From positions 1-32,302 of the forward strand of contig CAZZKM010000013.1 in NCBI GenBank assembly GCA_964655115.1: 32,302 bases of DNA. Reading direction: 5' to 3'. The notes below the pieces were generated by a model. It saw only the letters and a program-made list of their open reading frames with translations, made no database searches and was not told the origin of the DNA. The position numbers and the translations under genes are program-made. Positions 15,467 to 23,364 of the stretch are shown piece after piece (positions within the stretch are counted from its first letter, which is position 1; each line of letters starts with the position of its first letter). This stretch comes from ATZT02 sp964655115. Lineage in GTDB: Bacteria > Actinomycetota > Actinomycetes > S36-B12 > UBA5976.

Positions 15467-16297
15467 TTAGTTTCCTACTCTAATACCTTCAATATCAGGT
15501 AATTCATTACCTATGGCTGATATCTCAACTTTGTCTAATTTAGTTAATTTGTAGTCAAGTCCGTATGTTTTTACGACGAATTGAAAATCTTTGAAATCTG
15601 GATTCTCAACTAATTTCTTGCTCACTTCATCATTTCCTATAAAAATAATTTCATAAGGAGGAAGAAGTGGTCGATAATTAATTAGTATTGCTTCCCCTGC
15701 CGATCTTATGGCTGTAGTGGTTGAAATTCGTTGATTATTTATTGATATTGCTTGAGCACCACTTGCCCATAAAGCATTTGTAACAAGTTGTAAATCTGTG
15801 TCAAATACTCGTGCTAAATTTACTTGCTGAAAATCTAGTGAATCAGTATTTCTTGCATCATTAATCAATATCGAATAACCAGGACCTGAAATTGATTTAA
15901 CTCCAGAAATTATTTGTAAATTAGTTTCATTGAGATTTGTAATGCCCCTATTAGAGATATCGGAAATTTGAATATTTTCTTCATTTATTTGGTCATTTAT
16001 TTCTGAAAGAGTTGTACTCAAATTTGTTAAGTTAGTAATTCTATTTTCAATAGAGATTCTAAGATCCTCTTTGCTCTTTTCGATCAAAGGAACTTTTCTT
16101 TGAAAATTAGCAATAGCGATACCTAAAAAAATACCTGAAAAACCCAGAACAATAAATATCCACCATTTAGGATCTTTTGTTACTTTGAATCCTTTTGGTA
16201 GATCTTTATAGTCATTAGTTTGAATCTCCTTATTTAAAAGATTCAAAATATTCATTGATTTAGAATCATCAACTTCGAAAAAGTTATCTTTAGCCAT
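15467..16297 (-). CDS. DUF881 membrane-anchored protein (first copy)
   Basis: A 276-residue protein with a ~47-residue cytosolic N-terminus, one membrane helix (about 48-66, IFIVLGFSGIFLGIAIANF), a coiled-coil stretch at about 75-115, and a DUF881 domain (SISGPGYSILINDARNTDSLD, LWASGAQAISINNQRIS, YEIIFIGN). Similar in plan to Rv1823. It differs from the other copy (14440-15132) by its longer acidic/mixed N-terminal region rather than a lysine-rich one. The start overlaps the pgsA stop by 8 bp. No catalytic motif is visible; a structural or scaffolding role is the safest guess. Confidence is high for family, none for mechanism. Confidence 0.83.
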   Translation of the reverse strand: MAKDNFFEVDDSKSMNILNLLNKEIQTNDYKDLPKGFKVTKDPKWWIFIVLGFSGIFLGIAIANFQRKVPLIEKSKEDLRISIENRITNLTNLSTTLSEINDQINEENIQISDISNRGITNLNETNLQIISGVKSISGPGYSILINDARNTDSLDFQQVNLARVFDTDLQLVTNALWASGAQAISINNQRISTTTAIRSAGEAILINYRPLLPPYEIIFIGNDEVSKKLVENPDFKDFQFVVKTYGLDYKLTKLDKVEISAIGNELPDIEGIRVGN

Positions 16298-16838
16298 GAT
16301 TTTTTAGTATAGATCTAGCTTGAGATAGATATTTGGCTGTAGAGAAGGCATAGAGAAACATTCCCCAAAGCAAAAATGACCAACCAATAGTTAACCAAAT
16401 AAAGTCCTGATTAGGAAATGCTTTTGCAAAAATAAGTCCAGGGATTCCTATTAATAAATTAAAAGCGCCCATCTTGCCTAGGTAATGAACTGGTAAGCCC
16501 GTAATCCCTTTAGTTTTTAAGTAACCCATTACTAGTGTCATAAATAATTCTCTAAAAATGATTAACATGATAAATACTAAATTAAGTGCTTCAAGATAAT
16601 AAACTATATATAAAAGAGTTACAATATAAATTCTGTCAGAAATAGGATCTAGAAGTTCTCCAAGTCTTGTAAATTGATTAAATTTTCTAGCAATAAATCC
16701 ATCCAACCAATCAGTAAATGACGAAATAAAAATTAGAAGACATACCGTCACCAACTGGTTTTGAAGCGTTAAATAAATAATAAAAGGTGTAACAGCTATT
16801 CGAACTATTGTTATTAAGTTAGGGATATTTAGGATCAT
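16290..16838 (-). CDS. pgsA: CDP-alcohol phosphatidyltransferase, PgsA-like
   Basis: A 182-residue integral membrane enzyme with the family signature D-G-x2-A-R-x8-G-x3-D-x3-D, seen as DGFIARKFNQFTRLGELLDPISD at about 46-68 (written here as DGFIARK, then LGELLDPISD). About five hydrophobic helices follow. Family members join CDP-diacylglycerol with an alcohol; similarity and length suggest phosphatidylglycerophosphate synthase, but the alcohol acceptor cannot be proved by sequence and PI-phosphate synthase-like relatives exist. The ATG overlaps the der stop by one base, and its own stop overlaps the DUF881 start by 8 bp, so membrane lipid synthesis is tied to the DUF881 cluster. Confidence 0.85.
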   Translation of the reverse strand: MILNIPNLITIVRIAVTPFIIYLTLQNQLVTVCLLIFISSFTDWLDGFIARKFNQFTRLGELLDPISDRIYIVTLLYIVYYLEALNLVFIMLIIFRELFMTLVMGYLKTKGITGLPVHYLGKMGAFNLLIGIPGLIFAKAFPNQDFIWLTIGWSFLLWGMFLYAFSTAKYLSQARSILKNHG

Positions 16839-18295
16839 TATCTTTTTCGTTGTCTTATTTTTACTTTAATGTGAATTGGAGATCCCTGGAAGCCATATTC
16901 TTGTCTTAATTTGCGCTCAAGATGTCTTTGATAAGTAAGATCTAGCGCACCAGTTGTAAATAATGCAAAAGTCGGCGGTCTGTCTGCAATTTGAGTGGCA
17001 AATAATATTTTCGATTGTTTACCGCCTCTTAAGGGATGCGGGTTAGCAGCAACAAATTCCTTGACAAATTGATTTAATTTTCCAGTAGAGATTCGTGTTG
17101 TCCAACCCTCAAATGCCACATTTAATGCTTTAGATATTTTATCGATATGCCAGCCAGTTTTAGCAGAAAGATTTACTCTTGGAGCCCAGGATACGTTTCT
17201 AAGGTCTGTTTCTATTTCTCTTTCCAATTCGTCGTGACGATCCTCATCAATTAAGTCCCATTTATTGAAAACTAAAACTAAAGCTTTCCCGGAGTCAATA
17301 ATTTGGCTAATTAATCTTCTGTCTTGATCTGCGATTACTTGGTCTGATTCAATAACCAATAAAACAATTTCTGATCTTTCTAAAGTCGCACTGGTTCTTA
17401 AAGTTGCGTAATACTCAAATCCACTTGATTCTTTAAATCTCTTTCTGATTCCTGCCGTATCAATAAAATGCCATTCTTGCCCATTGATTTCAATTATTTC
17501 ATCCACAGGATCAACTGTTGTACCAGAAATTTCTGAAACAATCGATCGATTTGATTTTGATAATTTATTTAATAAACTACTTTTTCCAACATTTGGTTTA
17601 CCTATTATTGCTACTTTTACCGGACCTTTTTTTGTATCCTTAAATTTTGATTCTGCAGGTAATTTATCCTTTATTTTCTCAAGTAATTCACCAGATCCTC
17701 TGCCGTGCAATGCACTTACAGGTATCGGTTCACCTAATCCCAATGACCAAAGTTCGCCAATTTGATTTTCTGCTTCTGCACCATCAACTTTGTTTGCGAC
17801 TAAAAGTACTGGGGTTTTTGTTTTTCTAATTAACTTGATTACATCTTGATCTTCTTGGGTTATACCAACTTGAAAATCTAATACAAAAAGAATTAGATCT
17901 GATTCATCAATTGCTTTCTGTACTTGAGTTGAAATTTGACTCATCATCTCAGAACTATCTTGAGTCCAACCACCTGTATCAATCAGAATAAAATCTTTTC
18001 CATCCCATTGGGCGTCGTAGTAAACGCGATCTTTAGTTACTCCTGGGATATCTTGAACGACTGCTTCTCTCCTACCAATTATTCGATTAATTAAGGTTGA
18101 TTTACCAACGTTTGGTCTTCCAATTAAAGAAACTCTTGGTCTGTTGATGGAGACTATTTCAATTACTTCATCTTGAAAATCAGTCGAGAAATCTCGTTCT
18201 AAATCCTTGACGTCTTCAATGTCATCTTTATTATTGGATATCCAAATCTCATCGGTTGATTTGAAGGAATCTTCTTGAATTAATTCTTCAGACAT
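16838..18295 (-). CDS. der: Ribosome biogenesis GTPase Der
   Basis: A 485-residue double-GTPase needed for 50S subunit assembly. The first G domain has GRPNVGKST (59-67), DTGG and NKVD. The second has GKPNVGKSS (about 230-238), DTAGIRKR and NKWD. A KH-like C-terminal domain ends with FQGSPIHIKVKIRQRKR. About 50 acidic residues precede the first domain, an extension common in actinobacterial Der. The ATG overlaps the cmk stop by 8 bp; the cmk-der pair is conserved in Actinomycetota. Here der runs straight into pgsA with a one-base overlap, which is not the arrangement in Mycobacterium. Confidence 0.95.
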   Translation of the reverse strand: MSEELIQEDSFKSTDEIWISNNKDDIEDVKDLERDFSTDFQDEVIEIVSINRPRVSLIGRPNVGKSTLINRIIGRREAVVQDIPGVTKDRVYYDAQWDGKDFILIDTGGWTQDSSEMMSQISTQVQKAIDESDLILFVLDFQVGITQEDQDVIKLIRKTKTPVLLVANKVDGAEAENQIGELWSLGLGEPIPVSALHGRGSGELLEKIKDKLPAESKFKDTKKGPVKVAIIGKPNVGKSSLLNKLSKSNRSIVSEISGTTVDPVDEIIEINGQEWHFIDTAGIRKRFKESSGFEYYATLRTSATLERSEIVLLVIESDQVIADQDRRLISQIIDSGKALVLVFNKWDLIDEDRHDELEREIETDLRNVSWAPRVNLSAKTGWHIDKISKALNVAFEGWTTRISTGKLNQFVKEFVAANPHPLRGGKQSKILFATQIADRPPTFALFTTGALDLTYQRHLERKLRQEYGFQGSPIHIKVKIRQRKR

Positions 18296-18965
18296 TTTTC
18301 ACCAACTTAATAAATTCGTTGACAGATTCTTCAAAATTAAGTGAACTTGTGTCTAATATAACTGCATCTTCTGGAATAATAAGTGGAGAAATTTTTCGAT
18401 TTGAATCTTTTTCGTCTCTAATTTTTTGATCTTTAAGTACTTGATTTGGATCTAGATTAATCTCTTTGGCTCTTCTTTGAGCTCTTACTTCTTCAGAGGC
18501 AGTTATAAAAATTTTTAAATCAGCCTGTGGAACGACAACACTTCCGATATCTCTTCCTTCAACCACAATACCTTTTAATGAATCATTTATTATATTTCTT
18601 TGTTTTAAAAGTAAGAAATCTCGAACAGTTTTAATTGATGCGTAGTGAGAAACCTTACTTGTTATTTCTTGATTTCTTATGGTTGTAGAAATATCATTTC
18701 CATTTATTTCAAACAAAATTTTGGAAGGATTAATAGAAACTTCGATTTCAATTTGTTCTGTTAGAAAAATTTTTTCGATTTCTTCTTGGTTAACTACCTT
18801 TTTACTATCAAGATAAAAAGTAATCATTCGATACATTGCACCCGTGTCTAAAAAGTTAAAATCAAGTCTGTTTGCAGCTTCTCTACTTACACTTGATTTT
18901 CCTGAACCACTTGGGCCATCAACTGCAATAACTAATTTGTGGCGAGTGGCAGTACTCGCATTCAT
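18288..18965 (-). CDS. cmk: Cytidylate kinase
   Basis: A 225-residue (d)CMP kinase: P-loop GPSGSGKS (17-24), LDTGAMYR (about 36-43), VEGRDIGSVVVPQADLKIFITAS (written as VEGRDIGSVV) and the lid region RAQRRAKE. It phosphorylates CMP and dCMP with ATP, feeding CDP to nucleic acids and to CDP-diacylglycerol made for the nearby PgsA. The ATG overlaps the aroH stop by one base (TAATG). Length and motifs are normal. In Streptomyces a prephenate dehydrogenase gene lies between aroH and cmk; it is missing here. Confidence 0.94.
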   Translation of the reverse strand: MNASTATRHKLVIAVDGPSGSGKSSVSREAANRLDFNFLDTGAMYRMITFYLDSKKVVNQEEIEKIFLTEQIEIEVSINPSKILFEINGNDISTTIRNQEITSKVSHYASIKTVRDFLLLKQRNIINDSLKGIVVEGRDIGSVVVPQADLKIFITASEEVRAQRRAKEINLDPNQVLKDQKIRDEKDSNRKISPLIIPEDAVILDTSSLNFEESVNEFIKLVKNV

Positions 18966-19330
18966 TATTGAGCCAAATCTTGTCTTAGTATTTCTGCGCC
19001 TCTTAAATAAATATGTTTAATTTCATCTCTATTTGCATTGGTATTAATATGCATGAGTATTCGCACCACGTTTTTCGGTGCACCTGGTACATCAATTTCT
19101 TGAGAACAGATAAGAGGAACATCTCCTAATCCAAGTTTTCTTGCTGCTGCTGCAGGAAAAGCGCAATTCAATTCTTTAGTTGAAGTAAAAAATATACTTA
19201 TCACATCTTTATTTTCTATTGAATTTTTCTTAAAAATCTCTTGTAAAAGTTCAATTACTGCTTCACTCATTTCGTCAGAATCATTCTTTTCAAGCATCGT
19301 CGCACCACGAACGCCTCTTACATTCATCAT
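18965..19330 (-). CDS. aroH: Monofunctional chorismate mutase, AroH type
   Basis: A 121-residue protein of the Bacillus AroH fold, which turns chorismate into prephenate for Phe/Tyr synthesis. Conserved segments are VRGVRGATML (4-13), FFTSTKELNCAFPAAAARKLG, CSQEIDVPG (with the active-site Cys and Glu), RILMHINT (active-site Arg) and HIYLRGAEILRQD (Tyr). All active-site residues expected from the B. subtilis enzyme seem present. ATG 19330 overlaps the rluB TGA by 4 bp (ATGA); a second ATG follows directly and could be used. It is the AroH type rather than the helical AroQ type common elsewhere. Its usual neighbour tyrA is absent. Confidence 0.92.
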   Translation of the reverse strand: MMNVRGVRGATMLEKNDSDEMSEAVIELLQEIFKKNSIENKDVISIFFTSTKELNCAFPAAAARKLGLGDVPLICSQEIDVPGAPKNVVRILMHINTNANRDEIKHIYLRGAEILRQDLAQ

Positions 19331-20079
19331 GAAACCTTCTCTGTATTCAAACCAGCGGCACGATACAAACTTGCAACTTCTGTGTGACCTAAAACCCTTG
19401 TTTTACCAACTTTTAGATCACCTAATTTTATCGGACCAAATTGGACTCTAACTAATTGAATTACTTCATGCCCTATAGCTTCGGCTAATCGTCTAATAAT
19501 TCTGTTTCTACCTTCATGAATAGTTATTTCAATGGCGGTCTCGCCTTGACTTGTTCCAATAATCTTGACTTGATCTGCTTTGGCAAATCCATCACTTAAA
19601 TTAACACCGTTTGTAAGTTGTTCTAATTCAGACTTTGAAACAAACCCTTTTAATCTTGCAAGATAAATTTTGCTCACTTCTGATGAAGGATGTGTTAAAC
19701 CATGTGCTAAATCGCCATCATTAGTCATTAGTAAAAGGCCTTCAGTATCTGCATCAAGGCGACCAACATGAAAAAGTCGATCAGGTTTTTCTGGTAAGTA
19801 ATCAGAAACTATGGCTCGTTTATCTTCTCTTTTCATCGAAGTCACAACACCAATTGGTTTATTAAGCGCCAAAACAATAAAACCTGAGGTAGCTGCAACA
19901 GCTTCCCCATCAACGACTATCTGGTCAATGCCAGGTTTAACCCTTTTACCTTGTTCGGTTACTTTCTTTCCATTTACAACAACTCTTCCTTGGTCAATTA
20001 ATTCTTCACATGCCCTTCTACTTCCTAGTCCAGCCGCTGCCAAAACCTTTTGTAATCTAATTCCTTCATCATTATTCAT
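19327..20079 (-). CDS. rluB: RluB/RsuA-family rRNA pseudouridine synthase
   Basis: A 250-residue enzyme with an N-terminal S4 RNA-binding domain (about 5-65, RLQKVLAAAGLGSRRACEELI) and a catalytic domain containing the aspartate in GRLDADTEGLLLMTNDG, plus the later EGRNRIIRRL motif. It converts a specific uridine in ribosomal RNA (23S for RluB) to pseudouridine. Whether the target is the RluB or RsuA type is set mainly by context: actinobacterial members downstream of scpB are usually named RluB. The ATG directly follows the scpB stop (TAAATG). Sequence and length are normal. Confidence 0.9.
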   Translation of the reverse strand: MNNDEGIRLQKVLAAAGLGSRRACEELIDQGRVVVNGKKVTEQGKRVKPGIDQIVVDGEAVAATSGFIVLALNKPIGVVTSMKREDKRAIVSDYLPEKPDRLFHVGRLDADTEGLLLMTNDGDLAHGLTHPSSEVSKIYLARLKGFVSKSELEQLTNGVNLSDGFAKADQVKIIGTSQGETAIEITIHEGRNRIIRRLAEAIGHEVIQLVRVQFGPIKLGDLKVGKTRVLGHTEVASLYRAAGLNTEKVS

Positions 20080-20673
20080 TTAATTCAATGTTTCATCAAT
20101 TAAGGAATCAAGCGCAGCCATGTTTGGTAAGTAATCTGCAACCGGTGGCAATTCATCCAAACTAGCTATGCCTAATCTTTCTAGGAAATATGGAGTTGTC
20201 TTATACAAAATAGCTTGCGAATCTGTTTCTGATCCAGATTCCTCAATTAAACCTCTATTGAGAAGAGTTCTTACAACACCATCAACATTTACTCCTCTAA
20301 TTGCAGCAATTCTTCCACGAGAAACGGGTTGTTTATAAGCAATTACTGCCAAAGTTTCTAATGATGCTTGAGTAAGTCTTGCAGTCATACCGTCTTTGAG
20401 AAATCTTTCAACTACTTCTGCAGAATGTTCATTTGTATAAAATCTCCAACCACCCGCAACTTCTCTTAATGTAATGCCGCCATCTCTTTGTTCGAATTCC
20501 TTTTGAAGTCGCTTTAATTCTTTAGTTACTTCTACTTCAGGCGTATTAGTAACTTGAGCTATCGTTAAAACTGAAACGGGTTCATCAACTACAAGAAGAA
20601 TTGCTTCAATCGCAGATTTTAATGATGGCGCACCAAGAGAAACTACTTCATCATTATTATAATTTTCAGTCAT
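20080..20673 (-). CDS. scpB: Segregation and condensation protein B
   Basis: A 197-residue protein made of two winged-helix domains: LKSAIEAILLVVDEPVSVLTIAQVT (about 18-42) and LAVIAYKQPVSRGRIAAIRGVNVDGVVRTLLNRGLI (about 108-143), both diagnostic for ScpB. With ScpA it binds SMC to form the condensin-like complex that compacts and separates chromosomes. The ATG overlaps the scpA stop by 8 bp. smc itself is not in the window. Confidence 0.93.
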   Translation of the reverse strand: MTENYNNDEVVSLGAPSLKSAIEAILLVVDEPVSVLTIAQVTNTPEVEVTKELKRLQKEFEQRDGGITLREVAGGWRFYTNEHSAEVVERFLKDGMTARLTQASLETLAVIAYKQPVSRGRIAAIRGVNVDGVVRTLLNRGLIEESGSETDSQAILYKTTPYFLERLGIASLDELPPVADYLPNMAALDSLIDETLN

Positions 20674-21526
20674 TTCTATTTCCCAAATCTACTACATTAC
20701 TTCTATCTTCAGTCTCTTGATCAAATTCATCTGTAACAGAAACATCGCCTTGATCAGAACCAACCCATTTAATATATAAATCTTTTAATGGTGCTTCTTG
20801 TTCTAAAGTTATTTGAGACTCTCTAAATAATTCTAATATAGCTAAAAATCTTGCAACAATTACTGGAATTTCAACACCGGTAATTAAAGATCTAAATGAT
20901 GTAACGCCAACTTTTCTTAAACGTTCAACAATAATTCCAGCCTGCTCTCGAACACTTACTAAAGGAGCGTGTAAGTGGGACAAAGAAACACTAGGAATTT
21001 TTCTTGATTCAAGTGCTCTTGCGGCAAGCCTTGCAAGTTCATGAGGACCAAGTCCCAATAGAACTTCAGGTAATAAATTTGCAAACTGAGGTTCAAGTGA
21101 TACCGATCTAGGAAATCTTCTTGCTTCTAAATTAAAGTTATCGTTAATCCAAATAGAAACTTCTTTGAATGCTTTATATTGCATCAATCTTGCAAGTAAG
21201 AGATCTCTAGCTTCAAGACGGGCAATATCTTCTTCATCTTCTACTTCTCCAGAAGGCAATAAACGAGCAGTTTTTAAATCCAGCAGAGTTGCCGCAATAA
21301 CAAGAAATTCAGTAGCTTCGTTTAGATCCCACTCGGAACCTTGGCTCTTGATGTATTGCAAAAAGTCATCAGTCACAATATGAAGTGCTAAAGCTGTAAC
21401 TTCTAATTCATGTTTTGCAATTAAGCTTAAAAGAAGGTCAAAGGGACCTTCAAATTGATTTAATTTAACGCTGAATTGTTTGGTAGTTTTTTCTACCACA
21501 TCATTATTTGTAGTAGATATTGTCAT
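20666..21526 (-). CDS. scpA: Segregation and condensation protein A (kleisin)
   Basis: A 286-residue kleisin. The N-terminal SMC-neck-binding region has LNQFEGPFDLLLSLIAKHELEVTALALHIVTDDFL (cited as FEGPFDLLLSLIAKHELEV), and the acidic middle has EVEDEEDIARLEARDLLLARL. The C-terminal winged helix is near 200-262 (VIVARFLAILELFRESQI). It bridges the SMC heads with ScpB. The ATG overlaps the parA stop in ATGA. The order parA-scpA-scpB-rluB is conserved across Actinomycetota. Confidence 0.93.
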   Translation of the reverse strand: MTISTTNNDVVEKTTKQFSVKLNQFEGPFDLLLSLIAKHELEVTALALHIVTDDFLQYIKSQGSEWDLNEATEFLVIAATLLDLKTARLLPSGEVEDEEDIARLEARDLLLARLMQYKAFKEVSIWINDNFNLEARRFPRSVSLEPQFANLLPEVLLGLGPHELARLAARALESRKIPSVSLSHLHAPLVSVREQAGIIVERLRKVGVTSFRSLITGVEIPVIVARFLAILELFRESQITLEQEAPLKDLYIKWVGSDQGDVSVTDEFDQETEDRSNVVDLGNRND

Positions 21527-22389
21527 TTGATTTTTTGTATTAACTCTCTGGCTAATCTCTTATAAGCTTTTGCTGCTGGCGATGACGGTGCATATTCGGT
21601 AATTGGTGATCCTGCAGCTGTTGTTTCAGGAAATTTAACGGTTCTTGAAATGACGGTCTCAAAAACTTTATCGCCAAAAGCTTCTTCAACTCTTTCTAAA
21701 ACTTCTCTACCGTGAACTGTTCTTGGATCATACATTGTTGGAAGTATTCCTAGAATCTGTAATTTGGGGTTAATTCTGCCTTTTATTTTTTCGATGGTTT
21801 GAGTTAATAAAGCTAATCCTCGTAGTGCAAAATATTCTGTCTCAAGTGGAACGATGCATCCTTCAGAAGCCGCTAGCGCATTTACTGTAAGTAATCCAAG
21901 TGATGGTTGACAATCAATAATAATAAAGTCGTATTCATTAATTAGTGGATTTAAAGCACTGGCTAAAACGTGCTCTCTGCCAACTTCGCTAACTAATTCA
22001 AGCTCTGCAGCAGAAAGTTCAATGTTTGAAGGAAGTAAATCTAAGTTTTCTACTTTAGTTTTTACTAAAACTTCCTTAGCTTGAACCTGCTCTCCAACTA
22101 AAACATGTCTTAAAGTTTTTTCTAGTTGATAAACCGGAATACCTAAGCCAACAGAAAGAGCACCTTGTGGATCAAAATCTACTAATAAAACTTTTCGTCC
22201 ATAACTTGCTAAGGCAGCACCTAAATTAATAGTACTTGTAGTTTTTCCAACTCCCCCTTTTTGATTAACCATGGAAATGATGTGAGCAGGTCCATGTTTT
22301 GAAAGTGGTTCAGGGATAGAAAAGTCTCGACCGCTTTTTTGGCCTTTTGCGATACGGGTTCCATCATCTTTTACAGATGGTGTTGCCAT
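21523..22389 (-). CDS. parA: ParA/Soj-family chromosome partitioning ATPase
   Basis: A 288-residue P-loop ATPase using ATG at 22389; a GTG at 22410 would add seven residues but is inside a GC-rich hairpin. The deviant Walker A is in MVNQKGGVGKTTSTINLGAAL (the signature lysine K-G-G-V-G-K-T-T), followed by VDFDPQGALSVGLG and IIIDCQPSLGLLTVNAL. A ~40-residue N-terminal tail precedes the domain, as in Rv1708-type proteins. This is the ParA homologue linked with scpAB, distinct from the origin-proximal parAB pair; no parB follows and no parS-like GTTTCACGTGAAAC is seen. Its partner and precise cargo are unknown. Ribosome binding sequence is weak (GTTGAGA). Confidence 0.9.
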   Translation of the reverse strand: MATPSVKDDGTRIAKGQKSGRDFSIPEPLSKHGPAHIISMVNQKGGVGKTTSTINLGAALASYGRKVLLVDFDPQGALSVGLGIPVYQLEKTLRHVLVGEQVQAKEVLVKTKVENLDLLPSNIELSAAELELVSEVGREHVLASALNPLINEYDFIIIDCQPSLGLLTVNALAASEGCIVPLETEYFALRGLALLTQTIEKIKGRINPKLQILGILPTMYDPRTVHGREVLERVEEAFGDKVFETVISRTVKFPETTAAGSPITEYAPSSPAAKAYKRLARELIQKIK

Positions 22390-22409
22390 AAAAATCTCAA
22401 CTTTCTGCA

Positions 22410-22475
22410 CAACCGCCCCGGTTGGGCCAATGATTAAAGCCTATGTCAGAGGTCTAACAAATTCTTGCAATTTGT
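22410..22475 (-). promoter_or_regulatory. parA promoter with inverted repeat and leader hairpin
   Basis: On the minus strand TTGTTA (22460-22455), a 16-bp spacer and TTTAAT (22438-22433) suggest a promoter starting near 22426. A 7-bp inverted repeat ACAAATT/AATTTGT (22457-22463 and 22469-22475, 5-base centre) overlaps the -35. In the transcribed leader, CAACCG-CCC-CGGTTG (22410-22424, forward) forms a short GC-rich hairpin, notable in such AT-rich DNA. The whole call is by pattern. Confidence 0.4.
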
Positions 22476-22481
22476 CATATT

Positions 22482-23363
22482 TTAACGTCTTGCACGGGGA
22501 TGAGTTTGGATAAATGTTTCCCTCAACTTATCAACTGTCACATGCGTATAAATTTGGGTTGTATTTATTGAACTATGACCTAATAATTCTTGGACCACTC
22601 TTACATCTGCTCCCCCTTCTAAAAGATGGGTGGCAAAAGCGTGTCGAAGTGTGTGAGGTGTTAAATCTTTAATTCCATTTTCTAGCGCATATCTATTAAT
22701 CACTGTCCAAATTGATTGTCTTGTTAGTCTCTGACCTTTTGCATTTAATAACAGGGAATCTGTCTTTTTAGACTTCACTAAATTGTTTCTAACTTGGATT
22801 ACGTATGATTCTATGGATTTCTTTAAATTCGTTCCTAATGGAATTACTCTCTGTTTAGAACCTTTGCCAAAACGTATTTTAATTACATTTGATTCAAAAT
22901 CAATATCTTGCAAATCTGTATTTACTAATTCACTTATTCTACAACCTGTTCCATACAAGAATTCAAAAATTAATCTGTTCCTGATTGATTTAGGATCCTC
23001 TGGTTTTATACTTTCTATAAGATCTACCACAGTTTTAATGTCTAAAGTTTTGGGCAAAGTTAGTCTTGTCGACATAGTTTCTATTTGATTACTGAAGTCT
23101 TCTTCTAGTAATTCTTCTGCGTGTAAATATTTAAGAAAACTCTTAACGCAAGCTATTAATCTTAAAACAGATCTTTCACCATGATTTTGTTTATATAAAT
23201 TAAATATTTCTTGAACGTTTTTTAAGGTTATTTCCTTAGTATCATTTAAGCGTTGAGTAAGAAAATCAAGATCTCTTGAATAAGCTTGAATAGTGTTGCT
23301 AGACAAATTTCTTTCTAGTTCAAGATGATTCAGGTATTGCTGTTTGACTGAATCTAAATTCAT
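22482..23363 (-). CDS. xerD: Tyrosine recombinase XerD
   Basis: A 293-residue site-specific recombinase: N-terminal SAM-like core-binding domain (about 1-85) and catalytic domain with GTGCRISEL (first Arg), KGSKQRVIPL (Lys), HTLRHAFATHLL (His, Arg), LGHSSINTTQIYTHV (second His and nucleophile Y272). Its size, lack of mobile-element context and place in the conserved ald/xerD/parA/scpAB order show it is the chromosome-dimer resolvase rather than a phage integrase. It acts with XerC at dif near FtsK at the septum; xerC and dif are not in the window. The ATG lies 1 bp after the ald stop. In Actinomycetota some lineages use a single Xer. Confidence 0.92.
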   Translation of the reverse strand: MNLDSVKQQYLNHLELERNLSSNTIQAYSRDLDFLTQRLNDTKEITLKNVQEIFNLYKQNHGERSVLRLIACVKSFLKYLHAEELLEEDFSNQIETMSTRLTLPKTLDIKTVVDLIESIKPEDPKSIRNRLIFEFLYGTGCRISELVNTDLQDIDFESNVIKIRFGKGSKQRVIPLGTNLKKSIESYVIQVRNNLVKSKKTDSLLLNAKGQRLTRQSIWTVINRYALENGIKDLTPHTLRHAFATHLLEGGADVRVVQELLGHSSINTTQIYTHVTVDKLRETFIQTHPRARR

Positions 23364-23364
23364 C

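Noticed and set aside
22482..23363. xerD as an integrase of a mobile element
   Set aside because: Its size, chromosomal operon context and conserved order with ald, parA and scpAB fit the housekeeping recombinase; there are no flanking repeats or cargo genes.
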